This document shows, piece by piece, positions 7,727 to 18,583 of a stretch of DNA of 32,473 nucleotides. The notes beneath the pieces were generated by a model, which had not been told where the DNA came from, searched no databases, and saw only the letters and a list, made by a program, of their open reading frames with translations. Origin of the DNA: Streptomyces sp. MMG1533 (GTDB lineage: Bacteria > Actinomycetota > Actinomycetes > Streptomycetales > Streptomycetaceae); contig NZ_LGDG01000287.1 of assembly GCF_001279775.1 (NCBI RefSeq), positions 1 through 32,473 on the forward strand, written 5' to 3'. Every line of letters starts with the position of its first letter. Position 1 is the stretch's first letter. A program made the translations under genes and the position numbers.

Positions 7727-8183
7727 GCGGATTCCTTTCCCCGTGCATCTATCTGCCGTGGGACAGCTTCCCATCCGGGGTGTACATCGCGGGGGGACTT
7801 GACCCTGACGCCACGGGAGGGTGGAGCCTGAGCGGGCCTGAGGGTGGAGAGGACCCCGAGAACGGATCCACCTGACGGTGGACTGCCCCTAGGGGTACCT
7901 CCGTACTACGGCTGGGGGAGGGTTCGTACCGCCGGAGGACGAGAAGGCACGGGGACGGTCCTTAACCTGGCTTTACGCCGCTGGGGAGCGGTCGGGGAGC
8001 GGTCGCGGGTGGTTCACCGAACCCCCGGGGGTGGGGTTTTCCCCAGCACAAGACGGGGCCCGGCACCAGCGCGCCGGAGCCTCTCCGGGGGCCAGACTCA
8101 TCGACGTACCCATTCGAACGGCTCATCCGCTGAGCACCCGTTGAGCAACAGATTCACCTGCTGACCGACATAGGAGACATACC
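7727..8183. other. 457-bp intergenic region between MFS exporter and ABC operon
   Basis: I see no convincing gene here. It holds a long-spacer MerR-type promoter candidate near 7799, a palindrome GGTTC-N3-GAACC at 8011-8023, a small GGGG-TTTT-CCCC hairpin near 8033-8044, and the ribosome site AGGAG before the GTG at 8184. A GTG-started frame at 7844-8164 has low-complexity composition and no ribosome site, and I do not call it. Confidence 0.6.
7799..7829 (+). promoter_or_regulatory. Candidate MerR-type promoter/operator
   Basis: A TTGACC -35-like hexamer is followed by a dyad ACCCT-N11-AGGGT and a weak -10 (GAGCCT) at a spacing of 19 nt. Overlong spacers with a central dyad are typical of MerR-family promoters. 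It points toward the ABC operon, about 350 bp away. The evidence is pattern only. Confidence 0.35.
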
Positions 8184-8972
8184 GTGACATCGGCTGTGAC
8201 CATCACCAGGCACGGGGGCACTGGAGGGCGTACGGCCGTTGCCGCGCGGGCGCGGCAGGTCGTGAAGGCGTACGGGTCCGGGGAGACCCGGGTCGTCGCC
8301 CTCGACCACGTCGACGTGGACATCGCCCGCGGCCAGTTCACCGCGATCATGGGCCCCTCGGGGTCCGGCAAGTCCACCTTGATGCACTGCCTCGCCGGGC
8401 TCGACACCGTGACGTCCGGGCAGATCTACCTGGACGAGACCGAGATCACCGGCCTCAAGGACAAGAAGCTCACGCAGCTGCGCCGGGACCGGATCGGGTT
8501 CATCTTCCAGGCGTTCAACCTGCTGCCGACACTGAACGCGCTCGAGAACATCACACTGCCCATGGACATCGCCGGGCGGAAGCCGGACAAGGCATGGCTG
8601 GGGCGGGTCGTCGACACCGTCGGGCTGAGCGACCGGCTCAAGCACCGGCCGACCCAGCTCTCCGGCGGTCAGCAGCAGCGCGTCGCCGTGGCCCGCGCCC
8701 TGGCCGCCCGGCCCGAGATCATCTTCGGTGACGAGCCGACCGGAAACCTCGACTCGCGCGCGGGTGCCGAGGTACTGAGCTTCCTGCGGCGGTCCGTCGA
8801 CGAGTTGGGGCAGACCATCGTGATGGTCACGCACGACCCGGTGGCGGCTTCGTACGCGGACCGTGTGCTGTACCTCGCCGACGGCCGGATCGTCGACGAG
8901 ATGTACAAGCCGACCGCGGAGACCGTCCTGGACCGCATGAAGGACTTCGACGCCCGGGGGCGTACGTCATGA
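8184..8972 (+). CDS. ABC transporter ATP-binding protein (MacB/LolD type)
   Basis: The 262-residue ATPase has Walker A GPSGSGKS (57-64), a Q-loop (FQAFNLLPTLNALENI), the signature LSGGQQQRVAVARAL, Walker B IIFGDEP and a switch histidine (VMVTHD). The FNLLPTLNALENI region is characteristic of ATPases paired with FtsX/MacB permeases. These work by mechanotransmission on envelope substrates or by exporting peptides and drugs, rather than by classic import. The GTG start follows AGGAG at good spacing. The stop overlaps the permease ATG in an ATGA arrangement, so the two are translationally coupled. The substrate is not deducible. Confidence 0.95.
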   Translation: MTSAVTITRHGGTGGRTAVAARARQVVKAYGSGETRVVALDHVDVDIARGQFTAIMGPSGSGKSTLMHCLAGLDTVTSGQIYLDETEITGLKDKKLTQLRRDRIGFIFQAFNLLPTLNALENITLPMDIAGRKPDKAWLGRVVDTVGLSDRLKHRPTQLSGGQQQRVAVARALAARPEIIFGDEPTGNLDSRAGAEVLSFLRRSVDELGQTIVMVTHDPVAASYADRVLYLADGRIVDEMYKPTAETVLDRMKDFDARGRTS

Positions 8973-11533
8973 CCGTCCTGAAGACCTCGATGCGCAACTT
9001 CATCGCGCACAAGGGGCGGATGGCCCTGTCGGCCGTCGCGGTCCTGCTGTCGGTGGCGTTCGTGTGCGGCACGCTCGTCTTCACCGACACGATGAACACG
9101 ACCTTCGACAAGCTGTTCGCGACGAGCGCGTCCGACGTCACGGTCTCCCCGAAGGAGGCCAAGAGCGACGACACGCCGCAGAACGGCAAGCCCGAGTCGC
9201 TGCCGGCGTCCACGCTGCAGCAGGTGGCGAAGGCGGAGGGCGTCAAGTCGGCCGAGGGCGCGGTCAGTTCGATGAACGTGACCGTCGTCGACAGCGACAA
9301 CAAGAACATGGGCTCCAGCAACGGCGCCCCGACGATCGCCGGCAACTGGACCAAGAACGAACTGCGGTCGATGGAGATCACCTCCGGGCACGCCCCGCGC
9401 GGGCCGACCGAGCTGATGGTCGACGCCGACACCGCCGACAAGCACCACCTCAAGCTCGGTGACGAACTGCGCACGATCTCCGTCGCCGGTGACTTCACGG
9501 CGAAGATCGTCGGCGTCGCCACCTTCAAGGTGACCAACCCCGGTGCCGCGATCGTCTTCTTCGACACCCCGACCGCACAGCGCGAACTCCTCGGCGCCAC
9601 CGGCCGGTTCACCCAGGTCAACGTCACGGCCGCGGCCGGCGTCAGCGACACGCAGCTCAAGCAGAACGTCGCTCAGGCGCTGGACGGCACGTTCAAGCTG
9701 CAGACGGCCAAGGAGAACGCCGACGAGAACCGCAAGGACGTCGGCGAGTTCATGAACGTCATCAAGTACGCCATGCTCGGCTTCGCCGGGATCGCGTTCC
9801 TGGTCGGCATCTTCCTGATCATCAACACGTTCTCGATGCTGGTCGCCCAGCGCACCCGAGAGATCGGCCTGATGCGGGCCGTCGGCTCGTCCCGCGGACA
9901 GGTCAACCGGTCCGTGCTGGTCGAGGCGACGCTGCTCGGTGTCGTGGGATCCGTCCTGGGCGTCGGGGCCGGCGTCGGCATCGCCATCGGCCTGATGAAG
10001 CTCATGTCGGCGGCCGGCATGAACCTCTCCACCGACGACCTGACCATCAAGGCGACCACCCCGGTCGCCGGTGTCCTGCTGGGCGTCGTGGTCACCGTCC
10101 TCGCCGCCTACCTCCCGGCCCGCCGCGCCGGGAAGGTCTCCCCGATGGCCGCGCTGCGCGACGCCGGCACGCCGGCCGACGGCAGGGCCGGCCTGGTGCG
10201 CGGCCTGATCGGGCTCGTGCTGACGGGTGCGGGCGCCTTCGCCCTCTACGCGGCCGGCACCGCCGACAAGGCGAGCGAGGGTTCGCTGATGCTGGGCGCG
10301 GGCGTGGTGCTGACCCTGATCGGCTTCGTCGTCATCGGCCCGCTGCTGGCCGGCGGGGTCGTCCGGGTGATCAGCGCGGTGCTCCTGCGGGCCTTCGGCC
10401 CGGTGGGACGCATGGCCGAACGCAACGCCCTGCGCAACCCGCGCCGTACGGGCGCCACGGGCGCCGCCCTGATGATCGGCCTGGCCCTGGTGGCCTGTCT
10501 GTCGGTGGTCGGCTCCTCGATGGTCGCCTCGGCGACGAGCGAACTGGACAAGTCGGTCGGCGCGGACTTCATCGTCCAGGGCAACCAGCGGATCGTCCCG
10601 CAGGCCGAGAAGGCGATGGAGCAGAGCCCCGGCCTGGCCCACGTCACCAGCTACAAGGAACTCAACGCCACACTCACCTCGCCCGACGGCAAGACCGACG
10701 ACTCCGGCGTCACCGCCGCGGACCCGTCGTACGCCGAGGACCTGCGCCGCGCGACCACGGCGGGCACCCTGACGGCCGCTTACGGCAAGGACGCCATGTC
10801 GGTCGGCTCCGACTACGCCAAGGCGCACGGCGTTCGGGTCGGCGACACCATCGACGTCGCCTTCAAGGGCGGCGAGACGGCGAAGCTGAAGGTCGCGGCC
10901 ATCACGGACGACGACAGCGCCCTCGACCAGGGTGCGCGCTACATCAGCATCGAGACGATGCGGAAGTACGTCCCGGCCGACCAGATCCCGCCGAACACGA
11001 TCATGTTCGCCGAGGCCAAGTCCGGTCAGTCGGAGCAGGCGTACGCGGCGCTCAAGAAGGCGCTGGACGACTACCCGCAGTACCAGGTCCGCGACCAGAC
11101 CGACTACAAGCAGGAGCTCAAGGACCAGATCGGCCAGCTCCTGAACATGGTCTACGGCCTGCTCGCCCTGGCGATCATCGTGGCGGTCCTGGGTGTGGTG
11201 AACACCCTGGCACTGTCGGTCGTCGAGCGGACTCGCGAGATCGGCCTGATGCGGGCCATCGGCCTCTCGCGGCGCCAGCTGCGGCGGATGATCCGCATGG
11301 AGTCGGTGGTGATCGCCCTCTTCGGCGCGCTGCTCGGCCTGGGGCTGGGCATGGGCTGGGGCGCCACCGCCCAGAAGCTCCTCGCCCTGGAGGGCCTCAA
11401 CGTCCTCGAGATCCCCTGGCCGACGATCATCTCCGTCTTCATCGGCTCGGCCTTCGTGGGCCTGTTCGCGGCGCTGATCCCGGCGTTCCGGGCGGGACGG
11501 ATGAACGTACTGACCGCGATCGCAACCGAGTAG
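8969..11533 (+). CDS. FtsX-like ABC transporter permease
   Basis: The 854-residue permease has the double-FtsX architecture. An N-terminal helix (about 17-40) is followed by a large extracytoplasmic MacB_PCD-like domain. The first FtsX block, about 265-395, contains RTREIGLMRAVGSSRGQV. A central helical region and a second extracytoplasmic domain come next. The second FtsX block at the C-terminus contains the near-identical RTREIGLMRAIGLSRRQL. The two REIGLMRA coupling motifs contact the ATPase. It overlaps the ATPase gene by 4 bp. A strong hairpin 40 bp after the stop ends the operon. From memory, this pair also precedes mfd in other streptomycetes, which would make it a core-genome arrangement. 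Confidence 0.95.
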   Translation: MTVLKTSMRNFIAHKGRMALSAVAVLLSVAFVCGTLVFTDTMNTTFDKLFATSASDVTVSPKEAKSDDTPQNGKPESLPASTLQQVAKAEGVKSAEGAVSSMNVTVVDSDNKNMGSSNGAPTIAGNWTKNELRSMEITSGHAPRGPTELMVDADTADKHHLKLGDELRTISVAGDFTAKIVGVATFKVTNPGAAIVFFDTPTAQRELLGATGRFTQVNVTAAAGVSDTQLKQNVAQALDGTFKLQTAKENADENRKDVGEFMNVIKYAMLGFAGIAFLVGIFLIINTFSMLVAQRTREIGLMRAVGSSRGQVNRSVLVEATLLGVVGSVLGVGAGVGIAIGLMKLMSAAGMNLSTDDLTIKATTPVAGVLLGVVVTVLAAYLPARRAGKVSPMAALRDAGTPADGRAGLVRGLIGLVLTGAGAFALYAAGTADKASEGSLMLGAGVVLTLIGFVVIGPLLAGGVVRVISAVLLRAFGPVGRMAERNALRNPRRTGATGAALMIGLALVACLSVVGSSMVASATSELDKSVGADFIVQGNQRIVPQAEKAMEQSPGLAHVTSYKELNATLTSPDGKTDDSGVTAADPSYAEDLRRATTAGTLTAAYGKDAMSVGSDYAKAHGVRVGDTIDVAFKGGETAKLKVAAITDDDSALDQGARYISIETMRKYVPADQIPPNTIMFAEAKSGQSEQAYAALKKALDDYPQYQVRDQTDYKQELKDQIGQLLNMVYGLLALAIIVAVLGVVNTLALSVVERTREIGLMRAIGLSRRQLRRMIRMESVVIALFGALLGLGLGMGWGATAQKLLALEGLNVLEIPWPTIISVFIGSAFVGLFAALIPAFRAGRMNVLTAIATE

Positions 11534-11570
11534 CCACCACAGCCACCACAGCCACCGCGGACGGGGGATG

Positions 11571-11610
11571 CCCGGCGCCGAGAAGTCACGGGGGACTTCT
11601 CGGCGCCGGG
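11571..11610 (+). terminator. Hairpin terminator after the ABC operon
   Basis: A perfect 17-bp stem (left arm CCCGGCGCCGAGAAGTC) closes a 6-nt ACGGGG loop. There is no T-run, as is common for actinobacterial terminators. It lies 38 bp after the permease stop. Confidence 0.8.
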
Positions 11611-11619
11611 TTCGTCTGC

Positions 11620-11681
11620 GTCTGCCGAGGCCCACCTTCTGACGGCGCGAGTCTGCCGAGGTGCACCTTCTGACGGCGCGA
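11620..11681. repeat. 31-bp imperfect tandem repeat (two copies)
   Basis: Two adjacent 31-bp copies (11620-11650 and 11651-11681) begin GTCTGCCGAGG and end TTCTGACGGCGCGA. They differ at two positions. They lie between the terminator and mfd. Confidence 0.8.
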
Positions 11682-11743
11682 GTCGGGCGACGCCCGCCCT
11701 TCGACCCACCGAGTCGGGTGGTGGGTGGGCATAGGCCGGGGGT

Positions 11744-11764
11744 CCAGGGGGCGGAGCCCCCTGG
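11744..11764. repeat. Dispersed Streptomyces-type intergenic hairpin
   Basis: A 9-bp stem CCAGGGGGC/GCCCCCTGG with a GGA loop. This GGGGGCGGAGCCCCC core is, from general knowledge, a very common intergenic repeat in Streptomyces genomes. It may act as a weak terminator. Confidence 0.6.
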
Positions 11765-11934
11765 TACGTCCACGTCCACGCCGACGCCGACGCCGAGCAC
11801 CGGGCACCGGGCAGCGGAGGTTATCCACAGCCCCGGCACCCGCACGCGCAGCGACGTACGCTGGAGTCACCCCCGGCCCGCCGCGCGCGTCGGGCGATTC
11901 GCGTTGCCCACCCCCGGACGAAAGCCGCCCCCGA

Positions 11935-15465
<3,531 letters not shown>

Positions 15466-15504
15466 GGGCTTTCGGGTTCCCGGTCGCAGGGCTTTTCTGG
15501 GCCC

Positions 15505-15558
15505 CTGGCGCGGGCCCCTTGGAGTGGGCCCTTTGGAACGGGCTCTTTGGAACGGGCC
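15505..15558. repeat. Short degenerate repeats between mfd and the TetR gene
   Basis: Three degenerate copies of a 14-16 bp unit (CTTTGGAACGGGC and variants) lie in this convergent spacer. GGGCCC palindromes here could give weak termination for both genes. Confidence 0.45.
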
Positions 15559-16191
15559 TCAGGCGGAGCGGAACAGCGTCGTCGCCAGGGTCCGGAACAC
15601 CTCCTCGGGGTCCCGGTCGCCGACCGGGCCGTCCAGGTTGTGGCCGAGGAGCAGCGTGGCGAAGCCGTGGGCCAGGGACCAGGCGGCCACGCCGGCGAGG
15701 CGGCTGTCGACGCCGAAGTCCTCGGCGCGTACGCCGGAGACCGCCTCGCGCAGGGCGTCGGCGGCGAGGGCGCGGCCCGTGGTCAGTTCGAGGTCTTCGC
15801 CGCGCAGCAGCTCGGGCGCGAACATGACCTGGAAGTGCGCGGGGTGCTCGCGCGCGAAGCGTACGTAGCGCACGCCCGCGTCCTTCAGGTCCGAGGCCTC
15901 GTTGAGAGTGGTCGCGAGCAGCCCGAAGCCCTCGGCCGCGATCGCCGTGAGCAGTCCGGTGCGGTCCTTGAAGTGGTGGGCGGGCGCCGCGTGCGAGACA
16001 CCGGCGCGGCGGGCGAGGTCACGCAGGCTCAGCGCGGAGGGGCCGTCGGCGGCGATGACGTCGAGCGCGGCGGTGAGGATGGCGCGGCGCAGGTCGCCGT
16101 GGTGGTACGGGCGGGTGGCGCCCGTCTTCTTCGGTTCGGTGGGGTGCTTCGGGGCGATGGGATTCTTCGGTTCGGTGGGCCTTGGGCTCAT
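15559..16191 (-). CDS. TetR/AcrR-family transcriptional regulator
   Basis: This 210-residue regulator has a TetR HTH at about residues 34-80 (ILTAALDVIAADG...LSLRDLARRAGVSHAAPAHHFKDRTGLL). The C-terminal ligand domain is of the TetR_C_13/WHG-like class. The first 25 residues are a proline/lysine-rich extension with a repeated TEPK-x-P unit, unlike most TetR proteins. No Shine-Dalgarno sequence precedes the ATG at 16191, and no later start fits before the HTH, so translation may be nearly leaderless. It is divergent from the SCO6745-type gene, with operator-like repeats in the 120-bp gap. It probably represses itself and that neighbour. Confidence 0.92.
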   Translation of the reverse strand: MSPRPTEPKNPIAPKHPTEPKKTGATRPYHHGDLRRAILTAALDVIAADGPSALSLRDLARRAGVSHAAPAHHFKDRTGLLTAIAAEGFGLLATTLNEASDLKDAGVRYVRFAREHPAHFQVMFAPELLRGEDLELTTGRALAADALREAVSGVRAEDFGVDSRLAGVAAWSLAHGFATLLLGHNLDGPVGDRDPEEVFRTLATTLFRSA

Positions 16192-16219
16192 GGGCAGCAG
16201 CGTACGCCCGATCTAGGCA

Positions 16220-16264
16220 TTGACAAGTTGGGGCGGGCCGGGCAATCTTGTCAGTGTCAAGTTG
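16220..16264. promoter_or_regulatory. Divergent promoter with TetR-type operator repeats
   Basis: For the plus strand, TTGACA (16220-16225) and CAATCT (16243-16248) are 17 nt apart. TGACAAG (16221-16227) is inverted as CTTGTCA (16247-16253) and repeated directly as TGTCAAG (16255-16261). The half-sites overlap both promoter hexamers, as expected of a repressor site. Confidence 0.55.
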
Positions 16265-16311
16265 TGTGGTGGATCGGGATACGGCTTCGGGATACGGCTA
16301 GGGGGCTCGTC

Positions 16312-17208
16312 ATGGGGGAGTACGACGGCAGTGGCGGCGAGGTTGGTGTGGAGCTGTCTCGTGTGCGTCAGCTCTGGCATCTGCTGGAGCCGCTGCATGC
16401 GGTGCTGTACTACGCGCCGGAGGTCTTCGCGGAGGCCGCGGCACTCGGACACGACACCGGGGAGCGCTGGCCGACCTACTTTCCGTACCGCGCAGCCCCG
16501 TTGGGCCCGGTGGGCGCCGAGCGGGTGACGTCCGCCTTCTACAGCTTCAGCCCGCGCATGGTCGCCGAGCACGTCGGATCGGCGTGGTCGGTCGCGAGCC
16601 CCGAGGCGATGGTGGAGGCGCGGCTGCGGGGGATCGACGGGGCGTACCGCGCGATATTCGGCGACCGGACGGACAGTGCGGAACTGGCGGAGGCCGCCGC
16701 CCTCGCCCGGCGCGCGGCCGAGGCGGCGAACACCGCGGGCCGGCCCCTCGCGGCGGCCAACGCCGCACTGGAGTGGCCCAAGGCCCCGCATCTCCAGCTG
16801 TGGCACGCGGCGACGATCCTGCGTGAGCACCGCGGCGACGGCCACACGGCAGCCCTGCTCGTCGCCGGCCTCGACCCGGTCGAGTCACTCGTGTCCTTCG
16901 CCGCGATAGGCGCCGCGAGCGTCGAACGCTTCGAGAGCCGCGGCTGGAGCGCCGAGCAATGGTCGGCCGCCCGGGACCGCCTGTCCGCCCGCGGCCTGGT
17001 CGAGGAGGACGGTACGGCCACGGAGGTGGGCCGCGCACTGCGGCTCCGCGTCGAACAGGACACCGACCGGCTTGCCGCCGCGCCCTGGCAGTCCCTCGGG
17101 CCGGAGGGGGTCGGCCGCCTGGCCGACCTGCTCGGCGAATTCTGGGTCGCGGTGTTGTCGTCCGGACTGCTGCCTTCGGAGACGACGTTGGGGATCGGAA
17201 AGGTATGA
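16312..17208 (+). CDS. SCO6745-family protein (helix-turn-helix-like)
   Basis: The 298-residue protein matches the SCO6745 family as I remember it. Features are the N-terminal LWHLLEPLHAVLYYAPEV, the central YFPYRAAPLGPV and FYSFSPRMVAEHV, and a C-terminal winged-helix-like segment (WSAARDRLSARGLVEEDGTATEVGRALRLRVEQDTD) resembling MarR-type helices. The biochemical role is unknown. The ATG at 16312 has GGGGG 6 nt upstream. It is divergent from a TetR regulator with overlapping operator repeats, so its expression is probably derepressed by the ligand of that regulator. A bidirectional hairpin follows the gene. Confidence 0.85.
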   Translation: MGEYDGSGGEVGVELSRVRQLWHLLEPLHAVLYYAPEVFAEAAALGHDTGERWPTYFPYRAAPLGPVGAERVTSAFYSFSPRMVAEHVGSAWSVASPEAMVEARLRGIDGAYRAIFGDRTDSAELAEAAALARRAAEAANTAGRPLAAANAALEWPKAPHLQLWHAATILREHRGDGHTAALLVAGLDPVESLVSFAAIGAASVERFESRGWSAEQWSAARDRLSARGLVEEDGTATEVGRALRLRVEQDTDRLAAAPWQSLGPEGVGRLADLLGEFWVAVLSSGLLPSETTLGIGKV

Positions 17209-17259
17209 GTCGGGTGTGAGTCGGGGCTGGAGTCGGGTCTCCGCCGTCCCGCCTCGCGA

Positions 17260-17309
17260 CAACAGGAAGCCGCCCGCGGGAGGTGGGTCTCCGCGGACGG
17301 CCTCTGTTG
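17260..17309. terminator. Bidirectional hairpin between convergent genes
   Basis: A long imperfect stem: the left arm starts CAACAGGAAGCCGCCCGC and the right arm ends GGACGGCCTCTGTTG. A six-base loop lies around 17283-17288. It sits between the SCO6745-type gene and the convergent small gene. Confidence 0.7.
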
Positions 17310-17385
17310 CCTGTGGTGGTTCAGCGGGAGCCCGGCCGGCGCGCTGTGCCCGGCGGGCCTCATGACCTCCGTGAGTCTCCGGTCC

Positions 17386-17568
17386 CTATGGCCGTTCGGG
17401 CCCGTCGCGATCCATACCGAGCTGGCCTTCGACCCGCTGTTGCGCGTCGTCGACGTGGCTCTCGTGCTTGTTGCCCGTCTTCTCGTTGACTTTCCGTTCC
17501 GCGGCGTCGGACATGTCCTTGCCCTTGCTGCCCTTCGCCTGGTGCTTGAACTTGTCGAAGATGCCCAT
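17386..17568 (-). CDS. MT0933/Rv0909-like small antitoxin-family protein
   Basis: This 60-residue, very hydrophilic protein starts MGIFDKFKHQAKGSKGKD. It continues with V-N-E-K-T-G-N-K-H-E-S-H-V-D-D-A-Q, which matches the V-D-E-K-T-G-G-K-Y-x-x-x-V-D-x-A-Q core of the MT0933 antitoxin family. The ATG at 17568 has AAGGAG at 6 nt and is preferred over the upstream ATG at 17598. No recognisable toxin gene lies next to it, so in streptomycetes it may be a stress-type small protein rather than half of a toxin-antitoxin pair. It is divergent from the HNH lipoprotein gene. Confidence 0.75.
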   Translation of the reverse strand: MGIFDKFKHQAKGSKGKDMSDAAERKVNEKTGNKHESHVDDAQQRVEGQLGMDRDGPERP

Positions 17569-17643
17569 CCAGAGCTCCTTCCGGAGGTGGCTCGCCATCG
17601 ACGATACGCCCGACTGAAGAGCAATGCCCGTTTAGGTCCCATA

Positions 17644-17655
17644 TGGTCTGGACCT
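17644..17655. promoter_or_regulatory. DasR/chitin-type box-like sequence
   Basis: TGGTCTGGACCT differs at one position from the 12-bp element TGGTC(C/T)AGACC(T/A) known upstream of Streptomyces chitinase genes and DasR targets. It lies 78 bp before the HNH lipoprotein start. An overlapping inverted repeat AGGTCC-N10-GGACCT spans 17634-17655. Confidence 0.35.
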
Positions 17656-17732
17656 CTCGGCCGCTACGGTGAGACCGGCACAACCCGCCCGTACGGCGGC
17701 GGGAACCGGGGAGGCGAGGGGAGAGGCGCACC

Positions 17733-18512
17733 ATGACGCGTCTGAGGGGCGGGGCGACAGCCGCCGTCAGGACGGGACTTGCGGTGTTCGCCGCCATGGC
17801 TCTCGTCACCGGCTGCGAAGGCCTCGAAGAGGGCGCTTCTCCGACGGGCAGCGGTGCCGCGGCACCGGCACAGGACGGTCGCGCCGTCAGCCCATTGAAG
17901 AACCCGGACGGCACCAAGCCCGGCCTCGCTCCATTGACGAGCGAGACCGACGAGGCCGCCGGCCGCAAGCTCATCGAGACCCTGCGGACCAAGGGACGCG
18001 GGCCCAAGGCGGGCTACGACAGGGACGAGTTCGGCTACGCGTGGATGGACACCGCCGACGGAGTCCCACTGGCCCGCAACGGCTGCGACACCCGCAACGA
18101 CCTACTGCAGCGGGACGGCCAGAGCCTGCGCTTCCGCTCCGGTTCCGACTGCGTGGTCATCGCGATGACGCTGCACGACCCGTACACCGGTACGACCATC
18201 GAGTGGCGCAAACAGAAGGCCACCGAGGTCCAGATCGACCACGTCGTCCCGCTGTCCTACAGCTGGCAGATGGGTGCCTCGCGCTGGTCGGAGGACAAGC
18301 GCGAGCAACTGGCCAACGACCCGCTCAACCTGATCCCGGCCGAGGGCCGCGCCAACTCGTCCAAGGGCGACTCCGGGCCCGCCTCCTGGCTCCCGCCGAA
18401 CAAGCAGATCCGCTGCGCCTACGCGGTCCGCTTCACCCAGGTCGCCCTCAAGTACGAACTGGCGGTGACCGCGCCCGACCGGCAGATGATGCTGGAGCAG
18501 TGCGGGGGATGA
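17733..18512 (+). CDS. Secreted HNH nuclease-family lipoprotein (DUF1524 / GmrSD C-terminal type)
   Basis: The 259-residue protein has a lipoprotein signal peptide with lipobox LVTGC (Cys28). A low-complexity linker follows. The C-terminal DUF1524-type HNH domain shows the core VQIDHVVPLSYSW (D169-H170), the second element ANDPLNLIPAEGRANSSKGD and a closing WLPPNKQIRCAYAVRF. The His and Asn metal-binding positions expected of HNH nucleases are present. DUF1524 is also the nuclease half of the GmrSD restriction enzymes, but here it stands alone and is exported, so a role in extracellular DNA degradation or nutrient scavenging is more likely. It is followed by a bidirectional terminator against the convergent GH43 gene. 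Confidence 0.88.
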   Translation: MTRLRGGATAAVRTGLAVFAAMALVTGCEGLEEGASPTGSGAAAPAQDGRAVSPLKNPDGTKPGLAPLTSETDEAAGRKLIETLRTKGRGPKAGYDRDEFGYAWMDTADGVPLARNGCDTRNDLLQRDGQSLRFRSGSDCVVIAMTLHDPYTGTTIEWRKQKATEVQIDHVVPLSYSWQMGASRWSEDKREQLANDPLNLIPAEGRANSSKGDSGPASWLPPNKQIRCAYAVRFTQVALKYELAVTAPDRQMMLEQCGG

Positions 18513-18513
18513 C

Positions 18514-18558
18514 GAGAGGGCGAGGCGAGAGAGCCGGGCCCGGCCCTCTCGCCCTCAC
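18514..18558. terminator. Bidirectional hairpin between HNH and GH43 genes
   Basis: An outer stem GAGGGCGAG (18516-18524) pairs with CTCGCCCTC (18548-18556). It encloses an inner palindrome GCCGGGCCCGGC (18533-18544). The two genes converge here. Confidence 0.7.
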
Positions 18559-18583
18559 GCGGTCCGAAGACCACGGTCAAAGC

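Noticed and set aside
6119..7831. A 570-codon plus-strand frame opposite the MFS gene
   Set aside because: It is a Gln/Arg/Glu-rich shadow with no recognisable domain; the minus strand encodes a clear 14-helix exporter.
8669..11845. A 1058-codon open frame on the minus strand across the ABC operon
   Set aside because: It is the antisense shadow of the ATPase and permease genes in GC-rich DNA; its composition is His/Asp/Gly/Arg-rich with no domain, and the plus-strand proteins are unmistakable.
17386..18512. The MT0933-like protein and the HNH lipoprotein as a toxin-antitoxin pair
   Set aside because: They are divergent, and the nuclease has an export signal that would separate it from a cytoplasmic antitoxin.
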